NCBI GenBank assembly: GCA_902583345.1
Contig: CACHVT010000009.1
Span: 1-40,616, forward strand
Direction of reading: 5' to 3'
Source: an uncultured Pelagibacteraceae bacterium
GTDB lineage: Bacteria; Pseudomonadota; Alphaproteobacteria; Pelagibacterales; Pelagibacteraceae
Length of the DNA: 40,616 nt
This document shows positions 34,048 to 40,616 of the stretch, piece after piece. Positions within the stretch are counted from its first letter, which is position 1. Every line of letters begins with the position of its first letter. The notes under the pieces are model-generated. The model did not search any database and was not told where the DNA came from. It worked only from the letters and a program-made list of their open reading frames with translations. The position numbers and the translations under genes are program-made.

Positions 34048-34650
34048 ATGGGAAACTTTTTATCATCTTTACCAAAAACAATACACGCATCATTAGGATT
34101 AGCAGTTTTGTTGTTTTTGGGTCTATTTTTTGGAAATGATGGTTTCGAATTTGATAGATATTTTTGGAGCTGGTTTGTTAGATTTATCCACGTAGTTGTT
34201 GCAATAATGTGGATAGGATTACTTTGGTATTTCAATTTTGTTCAAATACCAAATATGGCAAAAATTCCAGATGACCAAAAACCTGCCATAGGAAAAGTTA
34301 TAGCACCAGCTGCATTATTTTATTTCAGATGGGCTGCATTTTTGACTATTGTGTCTGGTTTAGTACTAGGTCACTTAAATGGTTATCTACATGAATCAAT
34401 GACTTTAGGAATTGGTTCTGGCGGTGGAAGAAATACAGCTATAGGTATTGGCATGTGGTTAGGTCTTATAATGGCTTTTAATGTATGGTTTGTAATTTGG
34501 CCAAATCAAAAAAGAGCTTTAGGAATGGTAGAATGCGAACCAGAAAAAAAAGCAAAGTCCGCAAGAACGGCGATGCTATTTTCTAGAACAAATACATTAC
34601 TTTCACTTCCAATGTTATTATCTATGGTAGCAGCGCAAAACCTTTATTAA
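34048..34650 (+). CDS. PuuD-like (urate hydroxylase N-terminal domain) membrane protein
   Basis: A 200-residue protein with about five hydrophobic segments (residues 14-30, 42-62, 91-111, 133-155, 180-198). RFIHVVVAIMWIGLLWYFNFVQIP near 44-67 and FYFRWAAFLTIVSGLVLGHL near 90 match the membrane domain found at the N-terminus of the bacterial urate hydroxylase PuuD. PuuD carries a C-terminal cytochrome c domain, and none is present here. Conserved histidines may bind haem, which is inference. No purine-degradation genes are near. It follows uvrA by 30 bases and overlaps the converging secF by 4. Confidence 0.8.
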   Translation: MGNFLSSLPKTIHASLGLAVLLFLGLFFGNDGFEFDRYFWSWFVRFIHVVVAIMWIGLLWYFNFVQIPNMAKIPDDQKPAIGKVIAPAALFYFRWAAFLTIVSGLVLGHLNGYLHESMTLGIGSGGGRNTAIGIGMWLGLIMAFNVWFVIWPNQKRALGMVECEPEKKAKSARTAMLFSRTNTLLSLPMLLSMVAAQNLY

Positions 34651-35546
34651 TCTTTTTCTTCTTTTAATATTGTTTTAGAAGATACTTTTAAAAACACCAG
34701 TACTGGATTAGCTATATAAATTGAGGAGTAAGTCCCAAAAAAAACTCCAAGTATCATTGCTAAAGAAAATCCTTTTAATATTTCACCACCAAAGAAAAAA
34801 ATAGAAAAAAGTGCTAGCAAAGTTGTTGTTGAAGTAATTATAGTTCTGGACAAAGTTTCATTAATTGAAATATTTGTAAGCTCAAATATTTTAATATCAT
34901 TATATTTTTTAAGATTTTCTCTTACTCTGTCATATATGACTACTGTATCATTCATTGAATATCCTACTATTGTAAGAACTGCAGCAACTATAGACAAATT
35001 TATTTCTAAATTTAATAATGAGAAAATTCCTAATGTTACTAAAACATCATGAAATAATGCAATTATAGCTCCTGCACTAAATTGCCACTCAAAACGTATC
35101 CATATATATATTAACATCGCGGCTAATGATAGAACTACAGCTATTATACCTGACTTTAATAATTCAGAACTTACTTTTGGACCAACATTTTCAACTCTTC
35201 TAAATTCAAACCCATTACCTAATGAAGAGGATAATTTTTTTTTAATATTGCTAATAAAATCTGGGTTATTAAAGTTTTTTTTTTCAAATTTAATTAAATA
35301 ATCTTGATCTGAGCCAAAATTTTTAACAGAAACATCTCCAAGATTTATTTGTTTTAAGGAATCTCTTATATTTGTAACTTTAATATTTTTATCTGTAGTT
35401 TGTAGTTCAATTAAAGTTCCACCTTTAAAATCTACTCCAAAATTTAAGCCTTTAAATAATAACAAAGTAATCGATAAAATTATCAATATTAGAGAAATAA
35501 GGTTAAATAGTTTATAAAATTTATTAAATGGAATTTTTTTTATCAT
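34647..35546 (-). CDS. secF: protein translocase subunit SecF
   Basis: A 299-residue RND-type membrane protein with six predicted helices and one periplasmic domain between helices 1 and 2. Signatures are GVDFKGGTLIEL near 33-44 and the conserved VGYSMNDTVVIYDRVRE near 192-208. Together with SecD it uses the proton or sodium gradient to complete export of proteins through SecYEG. It overlaps secD by 4 bases, giving the usual yajC-secD-secF order. Confidence 0.97.
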   Translation of the reverse strand: MIKKIPFNKFYKLFNLISLILIILSITLLLFKGLNFGVDFKGGTLIELQTTDKNIKVTNIRDSLKQINLGDVSVKNFGSDQDYLIKFEKKNFNNPDFISNIKKKLSSSLGNGFEFRRVENVGPKVSSELLKSGIIAVVLSLAAMLIYIWIRFEWQFSAGAIIALFHDVLVTLGIFSLLNLEINLSIVAAVLTIVGYSMNDTVVIYDRVRENLKKYNDIKIFELTNISINETLSRTIITSTTTLLALFSIFFFGGEILKGFSLAMILGVFFGTYSSIYIANPVLVFLKVSSKTILKEEKD

Positions 35547-37102
35547 ATTAGCTTTTCTTTATGTTTGTTTTTTACGACGTATAAAGATGTTAATAATCTT
35601 GCTATAAAATAAACTGAGAATAAAGTTGTAAAAATGCCAACACCAAGAGTTACAGAAAAACCTTTGACGGGTCCCGATCCCATGAAAAATAAAATTATTG
35701 CGGCAATTAAAGTGGTAATATTAGCATCAATTACTGCTGTTTTAGATTTTTCGTATCCACTATCAAATGCAATTAATTGATTTTTTTCATCTTTTTTTTC
35801 CTCTTTTATTCGCTCAAAAATTAAAACATTTGCATCTACTGCCATACCTACCGTAAGAATTATTCCGGCTATTCCGGGCAATGTTAGGGTAGCCTCAAAC
35901 AATGTTAAAATTCCTACCAATAGGAATAGATTTAAAATTAGCGTGATATTGGCTATCAACCCAAATATTTTATATTTAATAATCATAAATAATATAACTA
36001 AAAAGAAACCTATTGCTAAAGCTATAATCCCAGCATTTATAGAATCTTTTCCTAAGTCAGGTCCAACAGTTCTTTCCTCAATAATATTAAGAGGTGCAGG
36101 CAATGCTCCTGATCTTAAAAGAAGAGCTAGATCTGTAGCAGATTGAAATGTAAAATCTCCACTTATTTGTCCAGATCCACTAACAATTGCGTCTTGAATA
36201 ACTGGGGCACTTATAATTTTACCATCTAAAACTATAGCTAATCTTTTTCCTATACCTGTCGTGGTTGCTTTTCCAAACCTTTTAGCGCCTACTCTGTCTA
36301 GGTTAAAAGTAACTACAGTTTCATTAGTTTGGCTATCCATAGAAGGTTGAGCGTCCAACAAGTTGTCACCACTTAGAATTATTCTTTTGCTAACAATTGC
36401 CTCTTCAGAGCCATCTTCAAATTCTAACAAATCGGAACCAAAAGTTTCTTCAGAACCTTTTATTACAAATCTAAAAGATAAATTAGCTGTTTTTCCTAAT
36501 AAATTTTTTATTCTTGATGGATCATCTAAACCTGGCAGCTCAACAACAATTCTATCATTCCCCCTTTTTAAAATATTAGGTTCATTTGTACCTACTTCAT
36601 CAACTCTTCTTCTGATAGTTTCTAGGGCTTGATCTTGTGAAGAATTTTTTATTTCAATTAATCCGTATTTTGAATAATTTAATTTAAATAAATTATTCTC
36701 AACTAAAAAATCAAATTTATGTGCTTTATACCTTGGATAATATTGATTTATAATGTTTTCATCTTTATTAAGAAGAATTTCTTTTACTTCCTCTATGTTA
36801 TCTGGAAGAATTTCAAATACTAAAAAATTATCTTTTAGAATTCTAAAATTTCTTAAGTTAATATTTTTTTCCTTAAAAAACTTTTTAAGTTCAGGTATAG
36901 TGTTTTGAAGTTTTTGAGTAATTACTGGAGAATTGTCAATTTCAAGTAATAAATAAGATCCACCTTGTAAATCAAGCCCGAGATTAATTTTTTTATTGAA
37001 TACATTGTCATCGAATTTAATAAAGTTAGATAGGAATATATAAACGAATAAGAGTGTAAACGTTACTATTAGAATAATTCTAATTTTAGAAAAATATAAC
37101 AC
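35543..37102 (-). CDS. secD: protein translocase subunit SecD
   Basis: A 519-residue protein of normal alphaproteobacterial SecD length. The N-terminal helix is followed by NLGLDLQGGSYLLLEI near 40-56, a large periplasmic P1 domain with the DEVGTNEP repeat near 167, and a C-terminal RND membrane domain with GMAVDANVLIFERIKEE near 416-432. It works with SecF after SecA-driven translocation. It follows yajC by 12 bases and overlaps secF. Confidence 0.97.
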   Translation of the reverse strand: MLYFSKIRIILIVTFTLLFVYIFLSNFIKFDDNVFNKKINLGLDLQGGSYLLLEIDNSPVITQKLQNTIPELKKFFKEKNINLRNFRILKDNFLVFEILPDNIEEVKEILLNKDENIINQYYPRYKAHKFDFLVENNLFKLNYSKYGLIEIKNSSQDQALETIRRRVDEVGTNEPNILKRGNDRIVVELPGLDDPSRIKNLLGKTANLSFRFVIKGSEETFGSDLLEFEDGSEEAIVSKRIILSGDNLLDAQPSMDSQTNETVVTFNLDRVGAKRFGKATTTGIGKRLAIVLDGKIISAPVIQDAIVSGSGQISGDFTFQSATDLALLLRSGALPAPLNIIEERTVGPDLGKDSINAGIIALAIGFFLVILFMIIKYKIFGLIANITLILNLFLLVGILTLFEATLTLPGIAGIILTVGMAVDANVLIFERIKEEKKDEKNQLIAFDSGYEKSKTAVIDANITTLIAAIILFFMGSGPVKGFSVTLGVGIFTTLFSVYFIARLLTSLYVVKNKHKEKLI

Positions 37103-37114
37103 TTTAAATTAATG

Positions 37115-37402
37115 TTATTTTTTTGGTTGTGGAGTATTTAGTAAAGCGCTAATTCCAGTTGATCTCACAACTTCAACTTTAACATCACCAGAAATAGAAA
37201 CTTCGGCTCTGTCATTATCCATTACTCTTTCTATAGTTCCAATAATACCCCCAGTGGTAATAACTTTATCGCCTCTTTTTAAATTTTCTACCATCAATTT
37301 GTGATCTTTAACTTTTTTTTGCTGTGGTCTTATTAGAAAAAAATAAAAAACTACAAATATAAGAATTAATGGTATAAATTGGCCTATTCCTGAATTTGAC
37401 AT
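37115..37402 (-). CDS. yajC: preprotein translocase accessory subunit YajC
   Basis: A 95-residue protein with one membrane helix (FIPLILIFVVFYFFLIRPQQKK, residues 9-30). The small soluble domain follows, with LKRGDKVITTGGIIGTIERV near 42-61, the family signature. YajC binds SecDF and helps the holotranslocon. It opens the yajC-secD-secF unit, 52 bases downstream of serS. Confidence 0.96.
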   Translation of the reverse strand: MSNSGIGQFIPLILIFVVFYFFLIRPQQKKVKDHKLMVENLKRGDKVITTGGIIGTIERVMDNDRAEVSISGDVKVEVVRSTGISALLNTPQPKK

Positions 37403-37454
37403 TTAACTCCTTATTTTAAGATTTATTTATACTATCTCTATTATTAAAACAACT

Positions 37455-38714
37455 CTATTTCTTTACTATTTTTTCAAGTTTATTCATGTAGGGTTTTAAA
37501 ACATCTGGAATAATTATTGATCCATCAGCCTGCTGATAATTTTCTAGTATAGCAATCAATGTTCTTCCAACAGCTAAACCACTTCCATTAAGTGTTCCTA
37601 AAAAAAGAGTTTCATTATTTTTATTTTTATACCTAGATTTCATTCTCCTAGCTTGAAAAGTGCCACATGAAGAACAACTAGATATTTCTCTGTATCTATT
37701 TTCTGAAGGAAGCCAAACTTCAATATCGAAAGTTTTTTCAGCACTAAAACCCATATCACCCGATGATAAAATAATTTTTCTATAAGGAAGTTTAAGCAAT
37801 TCAAGAATTTTTGTTGCGCTATTTGTCATTCTTTCAAGCTCATCTAAACAATTTTCAGGCTCAACGATGCTAACTAATTCAACTTTATAAAATTGGTGTT
37901 GTCTGATCATACCTTTTGTATCTTTACCGTAACTACCAGCCTCTCTTCTAAAACAAGGTGTAGATGCGACTAGTCTTAGAGGTAGTTCATTTAATTGAAA
38001 TATCTTGTCTTTTCCCATATTGGTTAAAATTACTTCAGCTGTAGGAATTAAAAATTTACGCTCAATTTTCTCATCAAACACAATTTCAAACTGATCGTTT
38101 TCAAACTTAGGTAATTGTCCTGTACCATACATTGTATTTTCTGAAGCTATTAATGGTGGTGATATTTCCTGATAACCGTTTTCATTTGTATGAATATCGA
38201 GCATAAAATTTGATATTGCTCTTTCAAGCATAGCAAGTTTATCTTTTACAAAAACAAATCTTGATCCAGTAGTTTTAGTTGCCAATTCAAAATCAAGCAT
38301 TTTGAGATCCTCGCCTAACTGAAAATGTGATTTAGGTTTAAAATCAAATTTAGGAAGTATGCCTGATTTAGAGACTTCTAGATTTGCGTTTTCATCTTTA
38401 CCTATTGGCACATCTTCCATAGGTATATTGGGTAAACTAGATAAAATATTATCTAATTCAATTTTGATTAATTTTTGATCGTTTTCTAGTAATTCTATTT
38501 TTTTTGAAATATTTTTAGATTTCTCAAATAAATCTTTATTTTTAGATTTTGAAATTTCTTTTTTTTCATTCTCTAACTTTTCTTTTTCTTGAATTAACTT
38601 TCTATTTTTTTGGTCTAGATCTAAAATGTTTTTTAGATCTACATCTAAAAATCTTTTACTTAAAGATTCTTTAAATTTATTAGGATCATTTCTGATATCT
38701 TTAATATTATGCAT
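37455..38714 (-). CDS. serS: seryl-tRNA synthetase
   Basis: The ATG at 38714 (MHNIKDIRND) matches the family start and gives 419 residues; the frame is open 7 codons further. An N-terminal coiled-coil arm rich in Lys/Glu covers about 30-100. The class II catalytic motifs are TPCFRREAGSYGKDTKG near 260-276 (motif 2) and NGSGLAVGRTLIAILENYQ near 378-396 (motif 3). It charges tRNA-Ser. The start codon overlaps the last codons of tatC by 8 bases, so the two genes are coupled. Confidence 0.97.
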   Translation of the reverse strand: MHNIKDIRNDPNKFKESLSKRFLDVDLKNILDLDQKNRKLIQEKEKLENEKKEISKSKNKDLFEKSKNISKKIELLENDQKLIKIELDNILSSLPNIPMEDVPIGKDENANLEVSKSGILPKFDFKPKSHFQLGEDLKMLDFELATKTTGSRFVFVKDKLAMLERAISNFMLDIHTNENGYQEISPPLIASENTMYGTGQLPKFENDQFEIVFDEKIERKFLIPTAEVILTNMGKDKIFQLNELPLRLVASTPCFRREAGSYGKDTKGMIRQHQFYKVELVSIVEPENCLDELERMTNSATKILELLKLPYRKIILSSGDMGFSAEKTFDIEVWLPSENRYREISSCSSCGTFQARRMKSRYKNKNNETLFLGTLNGSGLAVGRTLIAILENYQQADGSIIIPDVLKPYMNKLEKIVKK

Positions 38715-39477
38715 TATCTTTTGCTTTCTTTTCAATTATATTTACAGAAAAAATTGATAATTCATACAAAATTAAGAGTGGAATTGCTAAACCAATTTGG
38801 GTAACTGGATCTGGTGGTGTTAAAATTGCAGCGGCAGCAAAAATTATTACAACAACATATTTTCTTCTCTCTTTTAAAAATTGAGAATCAACAACACCTA
38901 TTCTTGCAAGGAGGCTAAGAACTACAGGCAATTGAAAACTTAATCCAAATGCAAAAATTAATTTCATAATTAGTGAAAGATATTCGTTTACTTTTGCTTC
39001 TAATTGAATTGGTAGATTTGTATTTATTCCGGTAGTCTCAAATGATAAAAAAAACTTTATTGCTAATGGCATTATTAAATAATAAACAAGCATTCCTCCT
39101 AAAAAAAATAATATTGGTGTAATTACTAAATAAGGTAAAATTGCAGATTTTTCATGTTTATATAATCCAGGTGCTATAAATTTCCATATCTGCATTAAAA
39201 TAAATGGACATGTAACAAAAAAAGCTGCAAAAAAAGCAACTTTAATATATGTTAAAAAAGTTTCTTGAAGTGCAGTAAAAATTAGTCTTCTTTCAATACC
39301 ATCATTTGCTACAGCGTTAGAATAAGGTTCAACTAAAAAACCATAAAGGTATTCAGCGAAAAAATAACAAATAATAAAAAAAATTAATAAAAATATAAAA
39401 GAGTGAATTAATCTTTTTCTTAATTCTTCAATATGAGAAATAAATCCACCCTCTCCGTCATTTTTTGTCATCTTCAC
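38707..39477 (-). CDS. tatC: Sec-independent protein translocase TatC
   Basis: A 256-residue protein with six predicted helices. The N-terminus HIEELRKRLIHS near 15-26 is the TatC hallmark that binds the twin-arginine signal, and FAFGLSFQLPVVLSLL near 175-190 is also conserved. TatC with TatB forms the receptor for folded exported proteins. It overlaps tatB by 20 bases and serS by 8. A client in this window may be the M48 protease with an RRKFL N-terminus. Confidence 0.97.
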   Translation of the reverse strand: MKMTKNDGEGGFISHIEELRKRLIHSFIFLLIFFIICYFFAEYLYGFLVEPYSNAVANDGIERRLIFTALQETFLTYIKVAFFAAFFVTCPFILMQIWKFIAPGLYKHEKSAILPYLVITPILFFLGGMLVYYLIMPLAIKFFLSFETTGINTNLPIQLEAKVNEYLSLIMKLIFAFGLSFQLPVVLSLLARIGVVDSQFLKERRKYVVVIIFAAAAILTPPDPVTQIGLAIPLLILYELSIFSVNIIEKKAKDNA

Positions 39478-39682
39478 CTTTGCTTATTTTTTCTTTATCT
39501 TCTTTTTTAGTATCATCATCAATATTTATGGATACTTCCTCTTGGATTTGACTAACATATCTTTTAGCTGATCCAATCCATGACCCTATTTTTTTTAGCA
39601 TTACCGGAAAATCCTTTGGACCGATTACAATAATCGCTATTCCAACTATTACTAATATCTCAAACCAGCCAATTTGAGGCAT
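39458..39682 (-). CDS. tatB: Sec-independent protein translocase TatB
   Basis: A 74-residue protein with one N-terminal helix (residues 6-22) and the IGWFEILVI-start of TatB. The FG-like hinge is represented by VIGPKDFP, with the proline typical of TatB, then an amphipathic helix and a charged tail. It is shorter than E. coli TatB (171), as is usual in small alphaproteobacterial genomes. It lies 5 bases after tatA. Confidence 0.92.
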   Translation of the reverse strand: MPQIGWFEILVIVGIAIIVIGPKDFPVMLKKIGSWIGSAKRYVSQIQEEVSINIDDDTKKEDKEKISKGEDDKK

Positions 39683-39687
39683 TTGAT

Positions 39688-39888
39688 TTACTCTTTTTTA
39701 TTAGAGTCTTGATTGTTTTCTGAAATGTTTTTGGGCTCGTTATCATCAGTTACGTCGCTAGACATACCTTTTTTAAAACTCTTTATACCTTTTGCAACAT
39801 CACCCATAAGACTTGAAATCTTACCTCTTCCAAATAAAAGGACTACTAAAATTACAACAATTGCTATTTGCCAAAAACCTATACTCAT
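39688..39888 (-). CDS. tatA: Sec-independent protein translocase TatA
   Basis: A 66-residue protein starting [23 protein letters not shown]: a single helix ending in the FGRGK hinge, followed by the amphipathic [16 protein letters not shown] and an acidic tail. These are standard TatA features. TatA multimerises to form the conduit for folded proteins. It comes 55 bases after scpB and 5 before tatB. Confidence 0.96.
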   Translation of the reverse strand: MSIGFWQIAIVVILVVLLFGRGKISSLMGDVAKGIKSFKKGMSSDVTDDNEPKNISENNQDSNKKE

Positions 39889-39943
39889 ATCTATTTATAA
39901 CCCTTTTAAATTAATAATTCAAAGTTTCTTTTTCTATTTGTTT

Positions 39944-40616
39944 CTATTTGTCATCATTTTTTAAGGTACTACTCAACATTTCATCGATGTTTGAATAAAT
40001 GTTTTCTTTTTTTTCATCTTGTTTTTCTTGATAAAATTTACCAGTTCCAAAAATTGAAGAATCTATACTTGTGCTATCTATTAAACCCGCTGAACCAAGT
40101 TCATCAACTGTTGGAAGATCAGACAACTTTTTAAGACTAAAGTGACTTAAAAAATTATCAGTTGTTACATACTGTATAGGTTTACCGGGAACATCTTTTC
40201 TACCACTAGGCTTTACCCAATCTAATTCCATCAGAATTTCTAAAGTATTTGTTCCAAAAGCAACACCACGAATTTCTTCAATTTCAGCTCTTGTTACAGG
40301 CTGATGATAAACAATTATAGAAAGTGTTTCTATAGCAGCTTTAGATAGTTTTTTTTCAACATTTTTTTGTTGTGACATCAGTGCTGATAAATTTTCAGCT
40401 GTTCTAAAAGACCACTTTTTTGTGATACATACTAAATTGATGCCCCTTTTTGAGTAAAAGTTTTGCAATCTCTCTAAACTTTTTGAAACATTAATTTTTT
40501 TTGAAACACGGGTCTCAATACTTTCAATATCAAGAGGTTCAGCTGCTGCAAAAATAATTGCTTCAACCTCTCTATCTCCTGAATTCAAATTTTCTGGAAA
40601 ATTAACTACATTATTC
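39944..40616 (-). CDS. scpB: segregation and condensation protein B, 5' end outside the window
   Basis: The winged-helix protein ScpB acts with ScpA and SMC in chromosome condensation. EVEAIIFAAAEPLD, LSKAAIETLSIIVYHQPVTRAEIEEIRGV and GRKDVPGKPIQYVTT are typical. A TTG at 40588 would give 214 residues, but the frame stays open to the right edge and encodes a plausible N-terminal extension (NNVVNFPEN...). The true start is therefore probably beyond 40616 and the gene is partial here. A Lys/Asp-rich tail ends it. In alphaproteobacteria scpA normally lies just upstream and tatA downstream, as the latter does here. Confidence 0.93.
   Translation of the reverse strand, partial: NNVVNFPENLNSGDREVEAIIFAAAEPLDIESIETRVSKKINVSKSLERLQNFYSKRGINLVCITKKWSFRTAENLSALMSQQKNVEKKLSKAAIETLSIIVYHQPVTRAEIEEIRGVAFGTNTLEILMELDWVKPSGRKDVPGKPIQYVTTDNFLSHFSLKKLSDLPTVDELGSAGLIDSTSIDSSIFGTGKFYQEKQDEKKENIYSNIDEMLSSTLKNDDK

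Overview
The window is a compact, very AT-rich bacterial chromosome segment with spacers mostly under 100 bp and many genes overlapping by 1 to 17 bases. Protein content and gene order point to an alphaproteobacterium of the SAR11 (Pelagibacterales) type. The supporting signs are an NDUFS4-like complex I accessory subunit, SdhE, an MJ0042 zinc-ribbon protein, a UvrA with the 'CPxSG' first zinc pair, and conserved alphaproteobacterial runs (rlpA-dacC-tmk-holB-metG-tatD-MBL; ssb-gyrA-coaD-ppi-tgt; scpB-tatABC-serS; yajC-secDF). The lineage is inferred from these features, not from a database search.

Layout. Positions 1-5130 (minus strand) hold the edge of a surface-glycan cluster: a DegT-type sugar aminotransferase, a Gfo/Idh/MocA oxidoreductase, a sugar N-formyltransferase broken by one in-frame stop, a 699-residue protein with two glycosyltransferase domains, and a GIY-YIG mini-nuclease. 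Next come a 2OG-Fe(II) oxygenase, tRNA-Glu, glpX, an SbmA/BacA-like transporter, an NDUFS4-like subunit and tRNA-Pro. On the plus strand follow a zinc-ribbon membrane protein, nhaA and a secreted glutathione peroxidase. From 10.4 to 19.7 kb a long minus-strand run carries a sugar epimerase, an MBL hydrolase, tatD, metG, holB, tmk, dacC, rlpA-like, mltB and rarD, joining peptidoglycan remodelling with replication and translation genes. Then come tRNA-Ser, sdhE, recG, a DUF502 membrane protein and an M48 lipoprotein-like protease.

The accessory hot spot is 23.75-25.79 kb. A 44-base exact copy of the 3' half of the tRNA-Lys gene lies 1,959 bp from the intact gene and begins at the anticodon. This is the footprint of integration by a tyrosine recombinase at the anticodon loop. 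The interval between has one gene, a PIF1-like helicase with a C-terminal SANT/HTH-like tail, plus a non-coding end with direct and inverted repeats and a terminator. It has no recombinase gene. It is best read as an integrase-less mini-island or satellite, or as a decayed one.

Beyond it are tgt (unusual: all four zinc ligands are replaced), a secreted cyclophilin, coaD, gyrA and ssb on the minus strand. uvrA and a PuuD-like membrane protein follow on the plus strand. The minus strand then carries the export block secF-secD-yajC, serS, tatC-tatB-tatA, and scpB running off the right edge. The M48 protease with a twin-arginine/lipobox N-terminus is a plausible client of the Tat system encoded in the same window.
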